The notes under the pieces: model-generated
Seen by the model: the letters and a program-made list of their open reading frames with translations, nothing else
Database searches by the model: none
What the model was told of the DNA's origin: nothing
Shown here: piece after piece, positions 9,001 to 17,015 of the stretch
Layout: each line of letters starts with the position of its first letter
Position numbering within the stretch: position 1 is the first letter of the stretch
Position numbers and translations under genes: made by a program
Assembly (NCBI RefSeq): GCF_016734765.1
Contig: NZ_JAERQE010000003.1
Span: 282,563 to 346,562 of the forward strand
Length of the DNA: 64,000 nt
Direction of reading: 5' to 3'
DNA from: Microvirga soli
GTDB taxonomy: Bacteria; Pseudomonadota; Alphaproteobacteria; Rhizobiales; Beijerinckiaceae

Positions 9001-9518
9001 AGGCAGGACATATCAAGCTTATCGGCGCGGACTTCTATCAGCACCTGCTCAAGCGCGCCCTGCGTGGAGAGACCTACGCGGATGACTGGACGCCTGAACT
9101 CAGTATCGGTCTCACAGGCTCCATTCCGGCAGAGTACGTTCATGAGGACGAGGTGCGGATCAACCTCTATGCACGCATTGCACGTATGGATGCCTCTGAG
9201 TCCATTGATGACCTTGAAGAGGAGATCGAGGATCGGTTCGGGCCGTTGCCGGAGGCTTTGGGAAATCTTCTCCGCCTCACGAGCATGAGGCAGGTCTGTC
9301 GACGGTTGGGTATCGTCCGCATTGATGCAGGCCCCCAGGCGATTGCTCTGAGCTTCTGGCCGGGAGCCGCAAAGAAGCGATCTGTGCAGGGCGTGATTGC
9401 AGACTCACAAGGAACTATTCGCTGGAGCGGGGAGCGGCTCATTCTTGATATCGCCGAGGAGCAGGTTGGCGCAAGGGAGAGGCATATCCTTGACCTTCTC
9501 GCGCGGCTCGAACATTGA
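6075..9518 (+). CDS. mfd: Mfd-family transcription-repair coupling helicase, divergent
   Basis: Mfd removes stalled RNA polymerase using dsDNA translocation and recruits UvrA. Seen in order: a UvrB-like N-terminal module (LPPWDCLPYDNTSPS), a CarD-like RNAP interaction domain (VIHVDHGLGVLEG, about 490-560), SF2 motor with Walker A GDVGFGKTEVALRAA, DEEQRFG, TATPIPRTL, ATNIIESGLDVPRANT, QLRGRVGRGR, and a C-terminal TRCF domain (about 1000-1110). The length of 1147 matches Mfd. Several positions differ from the usual forms (VWRADRFGLSQLHQL, HGLGVLEG instead of HGIGRY-like), so this may be a second, specialised paralogue. ATG 6075 has GGGAG 3 nt upstream; ATG 6189 is a possible alternative start closer to the conserved region. 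Confidence 0.88.
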   Translation: MIEDGLQSAASGEDGALCNWREAQRVVIASALSRTSSFMHVTPAPSQDIRRIDLTLPSSIGLHAVRLIEQASGMDQRQLIYVSEGENRAEQMAQAVKGLAPDLEVCLLPPWDCLPYDNTSPSREAMGRRMSVLRRMSEPAKGARLLIASSAAIVQRVPPRSVWKQACLHLKAGEAFSQDELELYLLRAGYILDERVDEPGEAAIRGQVIDVFPASSPLPYRIEHDGQVIVAIRSYDPVSQRTEAEVEDLFLDPASEILLERTDDGSIPERADGMEHRLPEHYASLETVFDYWPDAPIVMSSGVEERRQLVMEQVADAYESRMSLRAESGSGSAVAPERLFIEDGEWRETLCKHRLILIHVASDEGAKKSIVPRFAAAAKPTRALANFIEEQQHNDRKIVLVAATKEDLNRMRRRVQSLQPSPILIERWSEAMAGQPKGSFALQADIRSGFIDERQGIVVVTAAEVLGSRASSGQGQEIRSTAHQFNDMQFQIGDAVIHVDHGLGVLEGTEIIGAGDEEVSDTIRLTYAGDTTLMIPATDMGRVWRYGRMSEKLQLDKLKSDAWTTKLAAIEAETRETADRLGKLVKARESVKLEPLVPPDREYERFVARFPFSETPDQLRAIGEILEDLASGHPMDRLVCGDVGFGKTEVALRAAAVAALSGKQVAVIAPTTVLARQHVRSFQRRFAGFGIDVAHLSRLVTASEARAVKKGLADGSVRIVIGTHALAAKGVIFKDLGLVIIDEEQRFGAAHKSKLRAMASGGHVLTLTATPIPRTLQSALVGLQKLSIIATPPARRQPIRTFLTEFDPATARQALMRERRRRGQSFVVCSRVEEIEPMREQLAKIVPELEILVAHGQMPPTETDDVMVRFADGEGDILLATNIIESGLDVPRANTMLVWRADRFGLSQLHQLRGRVGRGRIRGTTYLLTELGQQLPKATEKRLRTLEALDRLGAGFAISAQDLDQRGAGALLGEEQAGHIKLIGADFYQHLLKRALRGETYADDWTPELSIGLTGSIPAEYVHEDEVRINLYARIARMDASESIDDLEEEIEDRFGPLPEALGNLLRLTSMRQVCRRLGIVRIDAGPQAIALSFWPGAAKKRSVQGVIADSQGTIRWSGERLILDIAEEQVGARERHILDLLARLEH

Positions 9519-9528
9519 TGCAAGGTAG

Positions 9529-9550
9529 ATCCGTTCATCTGTGAACGGAT
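9529..9550. terminator. Inverted repeat after mfd, weak terminator or operator
   Basis: ATCCGTTCA (9529-9537) and TGAACGGAT (9542-9550) form a 9-bp stem with a 4-base loop 10 bp after the mfd stop. No T-run follows, so it may pause or stabilise transcript ends, or be a protein site for the next small gene, rather than be a full terminator. Confidence 0.4.
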
Positions 9551-9600
9551 TGTGCCTGTAAGACTTATCCCTTCACACAATTTTCCAGCGTGAGGAGCCG

Positions 9601-9828
9601 ATGACCTCGGAAGAAATCAAGGAATTGAATGCGGCACGAGAGAGCCTCGTGAAGCGTCGCAGGGAAATGGCGCGGCAGATATCTGAGGCGCCGCTTCCGT
9701 CCGTCGAAATGGCCGAGGAACTCACCAAGATTCTGGTTGCTATCGAGGCTCTGGACCGGGCCCTGAACGAAGCGGGTCATCCCTATATGAGCCAAGGCGT
9801 CGTCGATCAGCTCCGGGCCGAAGACTAG
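9601..9828 (+). CDS. Small coiled-coil protein, unknown
   Basis: 75 residues, with GAGGAG at 9592-9597, 3 nt before ATG. The whole chain is charged helix (EEIKELNAARESLVKRRREM, then EELTKILVAIEALDRAL) and probably forms a two-helix hairpin. No signal peptide. It lies downstream of the Mfd-family gene on the same strand with an 82-bp gap, so linked expression is possible. No family is recognised. Confidence 0.65.
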   Translation: MTSEEIKELNAARESLVKRRREMARQISEAPLPSVEMAEELTKILVAIEALDRALNEAGHPYMSQGVVDQLRAED

Positions 9829-9831
9829 ATC

Positions 9832-10389
9832 CTAAAGTTTTATTCGTCCAACAACATCGAACCCTGAATCGGCCCGTGGCCTAAGCACGAGCATTTCGCC
9901 TTCGCTGGGGAAGATGCCTGTCAGGGCCGTGATGTTGACCTGATGAGTCACGAGCACCAGAACGCCGGTCGAGCGCCACCCCTCGATGGTCCGACGTACG
10001 GCCTGAGTCTGTGCGGGTTCCTGATCTCTCCCTGAGAAGAAAGAGTCCAGGGAAGGAGTTGGCTCTGTCAGAGCTCCAAACGCCAAACGTGCCGTATCCA
10101 GAGCACGGCACCAGCGGCTTGAGAGCACGCGCTCGACAGGCACCTGTCGGGCTCTGAACTGATCTCCGATTTGTTGCGCCTGTCGTCGGCCCTCTTTCGA
10201 GAGATTGCGCTGGGTTGAGCAATCACCCAGCCGGAAAATGGCGGGATCGCCCGTTCCCGTGGCACGGGCATGTCGAAACACGGCTACCGCGCCTCCCTGC
10301 TTCAAGGCCTGCCAAGCGTCTTCAGACGGCCAAACGGGTTGGGACCAGCTTGTCAGGGTCATGAGGACCAGAGCTACGGACAAGCGCAT
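9832..10389 (-). CDS. Exported histidine phosphatase family protein
   Basis: Phosphoglycerate-mutase-like fold hydrolase with a phosphohistidine intermediate. The start MRLSVALVLMTLTSW is preceded by AGAGG and gives a signal peptide, so a periplasmic location is predicted; upstream in-frame extension to 10527 lacks support. The catalytic segment is VFRHARATGTGDP, with the nucleophile His in an RHA context typical of one subgroup. Then come SSRWCRALDTA with a phosphate-binding Arg and LVTHQVNITALTG with the second catalytic His. 185 residues. Substrate unknown; adjacent to and divergent from the transglutaminase-like peptidase gene. Confidence 0.8.
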   Translation of the reverse strand: MRLSVALVLMTLTSWSQPVWPSEDAWQALKQGGAVAVFRHARATGTGDPAIFRLGDCSTQRNLSKEGRRQAQQIGDQFRARQVPVERVLSSRWCRALDTARLAFGALTEPTPSLDSFFSGRDQEPAQTQAVRRTIEGWRSTGVLVLVTHQVNITALTGIFPSEGEMLVLRPRADSGFDVVGRIKL

Positions 10390-10526
10390 GATAAGCCTCT
10401 GGTTCAAACGGCCAAGCTGCCTCAATGTTGTCTCATAAACTAGATCTACCTGTCGCAAGATAAAGCAGAACTGGAGCGGATCTACAGCTCCGGCAAAAGC
10501 CAACAAGTGGCACAGGGGTATGTTCA

Positions 10527-11066
10527 ATGAATTCCATCACACAGAGGGCTGCGCTCGGCTTGGCTGCCGGCCTGATGATCTATTCGGGCGCTTCCGCGCA
10601 GGCGAAGCCTGGCCATTCTTTTGTTCTGACTGCTGAGCGGATGTCGCAGCTGCAGCAGATCAATAGTCACGTGAACAGCACCATCCGCGAGGTCTCGGAT
10701 CTGGAGCAATATGGCCGTGAAGACGTCTGGGCGCTTCCGACCAGCGGGAAGGGCGATTGCGAGGACTTCGCGCTGCTGAAGCGCAAGATGCTGATTGAGC
10801 GTGGCTGGCCTTCGGCGGCGCTCTCAATTGCGGTTGGTTCCACCGCACAAGGCGAAGCTCATGCGGTGCTTCTCGTGGCCACAGCCCAGGGACAATACGT
10901 CCTCGATAACCTCACCTCGTCCATCCTCTCGCCTGAGCGGACGGGTCATGTTTTTTATGCGCGGCAATCCGGGCGCGCCTGGGTTACGGCTTCGGGTGAG
11001 AGGACAAGCGAGCCTGTTGCCGATCTGCCGGTCGCGCAGGTTGTCTCGCGCAAGAAGCGTGGCTGA
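10527..11066 (+). CDS. Transglutaminase-like cysteine peptidase (BTLCP family)
   Basis: Predicted periplasmic cysteine protease family common in Hyphomicrobiales. Signal peptide ends near ASAQA. The catalytic triad is readable: Cys in GKGDCEDFALLKR, His in GEAHAVLLV, Asp in YVLDNL. AGGGG lies 8 nt before the ATG. At 179 residues it is short because the pre-catalytic region is compact. BTLCP relatives such as LapG act on surface adhesins in partnership with cyclic-di-GMP receptors; no LapD-like partner is in view, so that role is not assigned here. Confidence 0.85.
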   Translation: MNSITQRAALGLAAGLMIYSGASAQAKPGHSFVLTAERMSQLQQINSHVNSTIREVSDLEQYGREDVWALPTSGKGDCEDFALLKRKMLIERGWPSAALSIAVGSTAQGEAHAVLLVATAQGQYVLDNLTSSILSPERTGHVFYARQSGRAWVTASGERTSEPVADLPVAQVVSRKKRG

Positions 11067-11084
11067 CCCTTCTGCGCGGAAGGA

Positions 11085-11906
11085 TCAGGCTACAGCCGTT
11101 AGTTCGACCACGATATCAACGAGCGGGTCTGCCGGATCCGCAAGGCCGGCAATCACATCGAAGTGGTGAGCGCCCTGCACCTCATGGTAGCGGGTCGTCA
11201 CCCCGGCTTGACCCCACTGATCGACGATGTCGCGGGACTGACGCAAGAACTCGCTGCTCTCCGCGCCTCCGACAACGGCGACGAGATGCCCGCTGCCTGG
11301 CGGCGCCCATTCAAGGGGGCTCAGGCGATGCGCCTCCTCAATCGTGAGCCCAAGAGCCTTGTTGATTGAGGTTCCTACCAGCGGTGGGAGATCGAACAAA
11401 CCAGAGATCGGCATGGCAGCTCGGATAGGACGCTGCTGCGGCGCAGGGCGCGCCATGAGGCAGGCGGCAAGGTGCCCACCGGCCGAATGACCTGTGGCGA
11501 CGATGGGACGGCCTGTGCGCTGCATAATGAAGTCGGCGGCCATTTCCATCTCGGCAACGATGTCGGCGAGTGTGGCTGCAGGCGCGAGGGTGTAGCTCGG
11601 TACCGCGACTGTCAGCCCGCGCACGTTGGCGCCACGGGCGAGATGGCTGGAAGACGACTTGTCGAAGGCCTGCCAGTAGCCGCCATGGATGAACAACACG
11701 ACGGGCCGGTCGTTGTCGCCATCCCCGGGGTGGAACAGATCGAGCCTGTGCCGTTCGCGAGGGCCATAGGCCAGATCGAGTTCGCTTCGTGCCGTCTCCC
11801 GATAGGCAGCGGCATCCCGTTGCCAGCCGGCGATATGAACCGGGTGGTCGGGCACCCGCGCACGGTTGTTGTACTCGGCTTCGAGATCGAGTTCCTCGGA
11901 TGCCAT
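11085..11906 (-). CDS. Alpha/beta hydrolase, kynurenine formamidase-like
   Basis: Carboxylesterase-type fold with the oxyanion motif HGGYW at about 74-78, characteristic of kynurenine formamidases, and the nucleophile elbow GHSAGG at about 139-144. The catalytic His is probably in GAHHFDVI near the C-terminus. 273 residues. It is the last gene of the Liv transporter operon, 11 bp after livF, and faces an anthranilate-type catabolic operon. A formamidase or amidase that frees anthranilate from N-formyl/acyl-anthranilate or from N-formylkynurenine would fit; this is inference. A generic esterase is the alternative. Confidence 0.75.
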   Translation of the reverse strand: MASEELDLEAEYNNRARVPDHPVHIAGWQRDAAAYRETARSELDLAYGPRERHRLDLFHPGDGDNDRPVVLFIHGGYWQAFDKSSSSHLARGANVRGLTVAVPSYTLAPAATLADIVAEMEMAADFIMQRTGRPIVATGHSAGGHLAACLMARPAPQQRPIRAAMPISGLFDLPPLVGTSINKALGLTIEEAHRLSPLEWAPPGSGHLVAVVGGAESSEFLRQSRDIVDQWGQAGVTTRYHEVQGAHHFDVIAGLADPADPLVDIVVELTAVA

Positions 11907-11917
11907 GATGCCTGTCC

Positions 11918-12616
11918 TTAGACGTGCAGATACCGATCCTTGAGGCTGGCATCCGTCATGAGTTCTTCGCTGGTTCCTGTCCAGACCGAGCGGCCCTTCT
12001 CGATGATCACGTGGCGGTCGGCGAAGGTCGCCAGAACGCCCACGTTCTTATCGATGACCAGGATCGACTGGCGCTCGCCTTTAAGACGCTTGAGGCAGGT
12101 CCAGATCTCGGCGCGGATCAGTGGCGCCAGCCCTTCTGTCGCCTCGTCAAGAATGAGCAGCTTGGGGTTCGTCATCAGGGCGCGGCCGATGGCAAGCATC
12201 TGCTGCTCGCCGCCGGAGAGCTGCGTTCCGAGATTGCTCCGGCGCTCCTTCAGGCGCGGGAACAGGTCGTAGATGGCATCGAGCGTCCAGCGGCCGGCGC
12301 CTGTCCTGTTGGAGGCCGTGGCGACGAGATTTTCCTCGACCGTCAGGGTCGGGAAGATCTGGCGCCCCTCCGGTACGAGGCCGATGCCGGTCTTGGCAAT
12401 GCGATAGGGAGCGAACCCGGTCACGACAGCGCCGTCGAAGCGCACTTCGCCCCCCCGCGGGCGCAGCAGGCCCATGATGGAGCGCACGGTGGTGGTCTTG
12501 CCCATGCCGTTTCGCCCGAGCAGCGTCACCACTTCGCCGGCGTCCACGTCGAGCGAGATGTCGAAGAGGACCTGGGCGGCTCCGTAGGAGGCCTGGAGCT
12601 GGCGGACGGAAAGCAT
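11918..12616 (-). CDS. livF: Liv-type ABC transporter ATPase (LivF)
   Basis: Cytoplasmic ATPase subunit of a hydrophobic-amino-acid-type (HAAT) importer. Walker A GRNGMGKTTT, signature LSGGEQQMLAIGRAL, Walker B LLILDEATEGLAP. 232 residues, normal for LivF. Its start overlaps the livG stop (TGATG). Together with the upstream livG, livM, livH and binding protein it forms one transporter whose substrate, from the neighbouring catabolic genes, may be an aromatic carboxylate rather than leucine. Confidence 0.93.
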   Translation of the reverse strand: MLSVRQLQASYGAAQVLFDISLDVDAGEVVTLLGRNGMGKTTTVRSIMGLLRPRGGEVRFDGAVVTGFAPYRIAKTGIGLVPEGRQIFPTLTVEENLVATASNRTGAGRWTLDAIYDLFPRLKERRSNLGTQLSGGEQQMLAIGRALMTNPKLLILDEATEGLAPLIRAEIWTCLKRLKGERQSILVIDKNVGVLATFADRHVIIEKGRSVWTGTSEELMTDASLKDRYLHV

Positions 12617-13371
12617 CAGACCATCTCCTCTTCGCCGAGATAGGCGGCGCGGACATCAGGATTGGCTCTGATCCGCTCCGGCGTGTCGGTGGCAATGACG
12701 CGCCCATAGACGAGAACGGAGACACGATCGGCAAGGGAGAAGACTGCTTCCATGTCATGCTCGATTAGCATGATGGTCAAACGGCTCTTCAGGCGGCGCA
12801 GGGTCTCGACAACGCGTTGGGACTCGTCATGCCCGGTGCCAGCCAAGGGCTCGTCGAGCAGGAGCAGCTTCGGGGCTGTTGCAAGCCCGATGGCAAGCTC
12901 CAGCTGGCGCTTCTCGCCATGGGAGAGAAGTCCGGCCGGAATGTGGGCGCGTGCGCCAAGCCCGACCTCGCTCAGGCACTCCATCGCCGGAATGTTCAAG
13001 TCCTTCTCCTGTGCGGCAGTGCCGAAGAAGCGGAAGCTTGAGCCGGAGCGGGCCTGGACCGCGAGGGCTACGTTTTCCAGAGCGGAGAACCCGGGCAGGA
13101 TCGAGGTGATCTGGAACGAGCGCGCCAGCCCGCGGTCAACCCTCTGCGGCATGGCGAGGTTCGTGATGTCCTCGCCGGCGAACAGGATCTGGCCCGAGTT
13201 GGACGGCAGCATCCCTGAAATCTGGTGGATGAGGGTTGTCTTGCCCGCGCCGTTTGGGCCGATGATGGCGTGCAACTCGCCGGGCTCAACCGAGAGGCTG
13301 ACATCGTCGGTGACGACGAGTGCGCCATAGTTCTTGCGCAGGTTGCGGAGTTCGAGCAGCGGCTCAGCCAT
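12616..13371 (-). CDS. livG: Liv-type ABC transporter ATPase (LivG)
   Basis: Second ATPase subunit of the importer. Start chosen at MAEPLLELRNLRKNYG, which overlaps the end of livM by 8 bp; the longer frame to 13422 is unsupported. Walker A GPNGAGKTTLIHQ, LivG-type signature LSHGEKRQLELAIGLA, Walker B LLLLDEPLAGTGHDE and the switch His in LIEHDME. 251 residues. Confidence 0.93.
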   Translation of the reverse strand: MAEPLLELRNLRKNYGALVVTDDVSLSVEPGELHAIIGPNGAGKTTLIHQISGMLPSNSGQILFAGEDITNLAMPQRVDRGLARSFQITSILPGFSALENVALAVQARSGSSFRFFGTAAQEKDLNIPAMECLSEVGLGARAHIPAGLLSHGEKRQLELAIGLATAPKLLLLDEPLAGTGHDESQRVVETLRRLKSRLTIMLIEHDMEAVFSLADRVSVLVYGRVIATDTPERIRANPDVRAAYLGEEEMV

Positions 13372-14389
13372 AGTGCGACCTCCGCAAAAGCCCCATGATC
13401 CCGCCTCTGACGAACAGCACAATCAGGATCAGCAGGGGCCCGAACACCATCTTCCAGTTCTCGGCGAGATGCGATCGTGTTTCCTCGCTGAGGAAGAAGC
13501 TCACCGTATGCAGGATTTCGGGCAGAAACTCCTCCAGCAGCAGAAAGGCGGCTGCTCCGATAATCGCCCCGTGCAGTGAGCCGAGCCCGCCGAGCACCAC
13601 CATGAAGATCAACTCGCCCGAACGCTGCCATGTCATGAAGGCTGGGCTGACGAATTCCGCCTGATTGGCCAGGAGGCACCCGGCGAGACCCGCCATCATG
13701 CCGCTGATTACATAGGCTGCGAGCTGAAAGCGGAAGGGGCGAAATCCGATCGCTTCCATGCGCACGGCGTTCTCCCGCGTCCCGCGCAGGACGCGGCCGA
13801 ACCGGGAGGCGACGATGGAGCGGGAGAGGGCATAAGCAGCGAACAGACAGAGCAGGCAGACCCAGTAGAAGGTGAAGTCGTTCTCCAGCCAGCCTGATCC
13901 GGCGATGAGGCTGCGGGACGCCAGGGTCATGCCGTCATCCCCGCCATAAGGCGCCAGAGATGTTGCGAGAAAATACACCATTTGCCCGAAGGCCAGGGTG
14001 ATCATGATGAAATAGACGCCTTTTGTCCGCAGCGAGATGGCGCCTGTGACAAGAGCGAAGGCGGCAGAGGCAACGAGCGCAACAGGAACTTGAATCAGGG
14101 CATCCTCGAAGCCGTGGCTTGCGAGGATGCCGACCGCATAGCCGCCGAGGCCGAGAAAGGCCGCATGGCCGAAGCTCACAAGGGCGCCATAGCCGAGGAT
14201 AAGATCGAGCGCCATGGCGGCTACGCCGAAGATCATCACCCGTGTGAGCAGGGAGAGGACATAGCCCTCGGCGCCCGAGAAGGTTGCGAGGAGGGGTGCC
14301 GCCGCAAAGGCCGCAAAGAGCACCACAGGAATGATCTCAAGCCGCGCGCCGAGCGACGGAGCAGAGTGGGTTTCGGCGATCTCGGTCAT
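13364..14389 (-). CDS. livM: Liv-type ABC permease (LivM)
   Basis: Inner-membrane permease with 8-10 hydrophobic helices. LivM landmarks: LGYGALVSFGHAAFLGLGGYA near residue 60-80, then RENAVRMEAIGF and the cytoplasmic coupling region. Start chosen at MTEIAETHS with GGCGGAG just upstream; a TTG at 14404 would extend it by five codons and overlap the livH stop. 341 residues. Confidence 0.92.
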   Translation of the reverse strand: MTEIAETHSAPSLGARLEIIPVVLFAAFAAAPLLATFSGAEGYVLSLLTRVMIFGVAAMALDLILGYGALVSFGHAAFLGLGGYAVGILASHGFEDALIQVPVALVASAAFALVTGAISLRTKGVYFIMITLAFGQMVYFLATSLAPYGGDDGMTLASRSLIAGSGWLENDFTFYWVCLLCLFAAYALSRSIVASRFGRVLRGTRENAVRMEAIGFRPFRFQLAAYVISGMMAGLAGCLLANQAEFVSPAFMTWQRSGELIFMVVLGGLGSLHGAIIGAAAFLLLEEFLPEILHTVSFFLSEETRSHLAENWKMVFGPLLILIVLFVRGGIMGLLRRSHYG

Positions 14390-14400
14390 TAACTCCGCCC

Positions 14401-15321
14401 TCAACGCTTAACAGGGAACAGGCCGGAGGGACGGAAGAACAGCACGGCGGCCATGAAGACGTAGATCAGCATTGGCGCAATGGCGCGCCCCGTTTGGCTT
14501 GCGGCTGCGGGATCGAGGACAAGGCGCAGCAGGTTGGGCGCGAACGAGCGGCCGACTGTGTCCACGAGGCCGATCAGGAGCGCGGCCAGGAACGCGCCGC
14601 GGATCGACCCGATGCCGCCGATGACGATCACCACGAAGGCCAGGATGAGGATGTTGTCACCCATGCCGGGCTCAACGGACAGGATGGGCGCAACCATGGC
14701 GCCGGCAAAGCCCGCCAGCATGGCGCCGAAACCGAACACCACCATGAACAGGCGCTGGATGTTGACGCCGAGCGCCGAAACCATGGCGGCGTTGCTGGCG
14801 CCTGCGCGCACCAGCATGCCGACGCGTGTGTGGTTCACTAGAACGTAGAGCAATGCGGCAATCACGAGGCCGGCCGCGATGATGGCAAGACGGTAGACCG
14901 GGTAGAGAAGGCCGTTTGCGATCTCCACCGAGCCGGAGAGGATTTCGGGCACGGGAACGCTCAAAGGCGCCGCGCCCCAGACGAACTTCACGCCCTGGTT
15001 CAGAAACAGGATCACCCCGAACGTGGCGAGCACCTGATCGAGATGATCGCGATCATAGAGGTGGCGGAACACGAGGGCTTCCAGGAGCAGGCCAAAGGCC
15101 AGTGCCGTCGGAAGGGCGAGGAGCAGCGCCCAGCCGAAGCTGCCGGTCCAGGCGCTGAACGCTGCGACCAGATAGGCGCCGACCATGTACTGAACGCCAT
15201 GTGCCAGGTTGATGAAGTCCATCACCCCAAAGACAAGGGTCAGGCCGGCGGCGATGAGGAAGAGGATGAGGCCGAACTGAAGGCCGTTCAGAGCCTGGAC
15301 GAAAAAGAGGGTTGCTGTCAT
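14401..15321 (-). CDS. livH: Liv-type ABC permease (LivH)
   Basis: Partner permease, 306 residues. Landmarks: LVFGVMDFINLAHG at about 29-42, RHLYDRDHLDQVLATFG, and GGIGSIRGAFLAALLIG. It ends FRPSGLFPVKR, the usual LivH C-terminus. No strong ribosome site precedes it. It is separated from the binding-protein gene by 139 bp containing a stem-loop, which would allow higher expression of the binding protein. Confidence 0.92.
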   Translation of the reverse strand: MTATLFFVQALNGLQFGLILFLIAAGLTLVFGVMDFINLAHGVQYMVGAYLVAAFSAWTGSFGWALLLALPTALAFGLLLEALVFRHLYDRDHLDQVLATFGVILFLNQGVKFVWGAAPLSVPVPEILSGSVEIANGLLYPVYRLAIIAAGLVIAALLYVLVNHTRVGMLVRAGASNAAMVSALGVNIQRLFMVVFGFGAMLAGFAGAMVAPILSVEPGMGDNILILAFVVIVIGGIGSIRGAFLAALLIGLVDTVGRSFAPNLLRLVLDPAAASQTGRAIAPMLIYVFMAAVLFFRPSGLFPVKR

Positions 15322-15412
15322 CGGCGCGTCACTGGCTGCTGGCCTGCATCAACCGAGCCTCCGCTTGCGTGCCCTCAGGCGAGAGCATCATGAAAGGTGC
15401 ATCGAAGAAAGA

Positions 15413-15444
15413 CGGCCTGTCCGGGAGTTCTCCAAGACAGGCCG
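15413..15444. promoter_or_regulatory. Stem-loop between binding-protein gene and livH
   Basis: CGGCCTGTC (15413-15421) pairs with GACAGGCCG (15436-15444). On the minus transcript it lies just after the binding-protein stop and is followed by a short pyrimidine-rich stretch (GTCTTTCTTC). A partial terminator or 3'-end stabiliser that raises binding-protein mRNA over permease mRNA is the likely role. Confidence 0.55.
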
Positions 15445-15460
15445 CGTCAGCCCAATGGGC

Positions 15461-16636
15461 TTAGTTCGTCGGTGCGCATTCCTTGGCATAAGCATCCGTG
15501 TAGTCGTCGAACACCTTCTCGACGATCTCCGTCTGCATCTTGCCGTCCGACCGCTTGGCGGCCTTCACCAGATAGAAGTCCTGGATCGGGAACCCGTTGG
15601 CGCCGAGCTTGAAATCGCCACGGAGGGACTTGAACTCGGCCTTCTGAATAGCCGCACGAAGCGCGTCCTTGTTGTCGGTCTTGCCACCTGTTGCCTTCAG
15701 AGCAGCGTCGATCAGGAGAGCCGCATCATAGGAGTGCATCGCATAGGACGCCGGCACCGCATTGTAGGCAGCCTCGAAGGCGGCAACGAACTTCTTATTC
15801 GCCGGGGTGTCCATGTTCGGAGCCCAATTCGAGCCGCTGAGCATGTTGACGGCAGCGTCCTGCTGCGCCGGCAGGTTCGTCTCGTCGACCGTGAAGGCTG
15901 AGAGGAACGGAATACGGTCGGCAAGACCCGCAGCGCGGTACTGCTTGACGAGGTTCACGCCCATGCCGCCGGGCATGAAGGTGAAGATGGCATCCGGCTG
16001 CATGGAGGCGATCTTCGCCAGCTCGGGCTGGAAGTCGAGGGTGTTGAGCGGAGTGTAGGATTCCTCGACGATCTCGCCCTTGTAGTGGCGCTTGAAGCCT
16101 GCCAGCGCATCCTTGCCGGCCTGATAGTTTGGCGCCAGCAGATAAACCTTCTTGTAGCCGCGGTCCTGGGCCACCTTGCCGAGAACCTCGTGGTTCTGGT
16201 CATTCTGGTAGGAAGTGGCGAAGAAATACGGGTTGCAGCTCTTGCCGGCGAGGTTCGAGGGGCCGGCATTCACGCTGATGTAGAAGGTCTTGGAATCGAC
16301 GATCGGCTTGTGGGTGGCAACCGCCACGTTCGAGAAGATCGGGCCGACCACGAAGTCGACCTTGTCGCGTTCGATGAGGCCTTTGACCTTCGTCACGGCG
16401 ACATCCGGCTTTAACTCGTCATCGACGACGATCACTTCGACATCGCGTCCACCGAGCTTGCCGCCGAGATCCTTCATGGCGAGCTGGAAGCCGTCCCGCG
16501 CATGCTGGCCGAGCACGGCCGAGGGGCCGGAAAGGGTGAGAAGAAGGCCGACCTTCAGCTTCTCCTGCGCCACGGCCGGTGCAGCGGCCAGGGTCACGGC
16601 CGCTGCAAGGCCAAGGGTTTTGATTGTTGCGTTCAT
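15461..16636 (-). CDS. Periplasmic ligand-binding protein of Liv-type transporter
   Basis: Type I periplasmic binding protein (Peripla_BP_6), 391 residues, with a signal peptide ending APAVAQ. The N-terminal motif KVGLLLTLSGPSAVLGQHAR and the PIFSNVAVA hinge are typical. Two consecutive ATGs exist; 16636 has GGGAG with 6-nt spacing. It is the first gene of the leftward operon and diverges from the aryl-CoA ligase gene. Related proteins bind benzoate-type aromatics as well as amino acids, and the context favours an aromatic ligand here, but the pocket cannot be judged from sequence alone. Confidence 0.9.
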   Translation of the reverse strand: MNATIKTLGLAAAVTLAAAPAVAQEKLKVGLLLTLSGPSAVLGQHARDGFQLAMKDLGGKLGGRDVEVIVVDDELKPDVAVTKVKGLIERDKVDFVVGPIFSNVAVATHKPIVDSKTFYISVNAGPSNLAGKSCNPYFFATSYQNDQNHEVLGKVAQDRGYKKVYLLAPNYQAGKDALAGFKRHYKGEIVEESYTPLNTLDFQPELAKIASMQPDAIFTFMPGGMGVNLVKQYRAAGLADRIPFLSAFTVDETNLPAQQDAAVNMLSGSNWAPNMDTPANKKFVAAFEAAYNAVPASYAMHSYDAALLIDAALKATGGKTDNKDALRAAIQKAEFKSLRGDFKLGANGFPIQDFYLVKAAKRSDGKMQTEIVEKVFDDYTDAYAKECAPTN

Positions 16637-17015
16637 CATGATCTCCCGAGTGACTGTTCCCTGCGCACGTTTGCCGTGCTTGACGTGATTGTTCCCGGCG
16701 GGACGTGAGGCGCCTCGACGGAAGGGGCGGCGCTACTCTGCCGCAAAACGTTTCTGCCGAACACTCCCTTTGTTGGAGCCCTCGCAGCGGCTTCCCCAAA
16801 ATTGGGATTGCCAAGGATTGTTTTAAGTTTAAAATAATTTCTGCCTTCTTCAAGTGGATTGTTTCGCAGGGGAAGGCCAGTGGGATGACAACTGCGTAGG
16901 GAACGGGACGAGAGAGCCCGAGGAGCGCGTTTGCGACCCTCGGTATATCGGCCCAAGCTCCCCAGGCCTGCGCGGCATAGCTCACCTGCTTCACAATCGA
17001 ACGGAGGTGCGGACG
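16637..17015. promoter_or_regulatory. Divergent control region of transport and catabolic operons
   Basis: A 379-bp gene-free interval between two outward-reading operons. It contains the palindrome described separately at 16818-16840 in an AT-rich patch that contrasts with GC-rich surroundings. The ligase ribosome site GGAGG is at 17003-17007. Promoter elements were not assigned with confidence. Confidence 0.6.
16818..16840. promoter_or_regulatory. Candidate MarR operator 1
   Basis: Core TTTTAAGTTTAAAA (16821-16834), a dyad with two central mismatched bases. Read on the minus strand, the extended site matches operator 2 (near 18710-18734) over about 23 positions except one central base. It lies between divergent transporter and ligase operons, as expected for an autoregulated catabolic repressor. 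The MarR gene at 21884 is the obvious candidate binder. Confidence 0.65.

Noticed and set aside
9832..10389. RHA instead of RHG in the histidine phosphatase as a loss of activity
   Set aside because: The RHA-x-GTGDP form is an ordinary subgroup pattern; all other catalytic residues are present.
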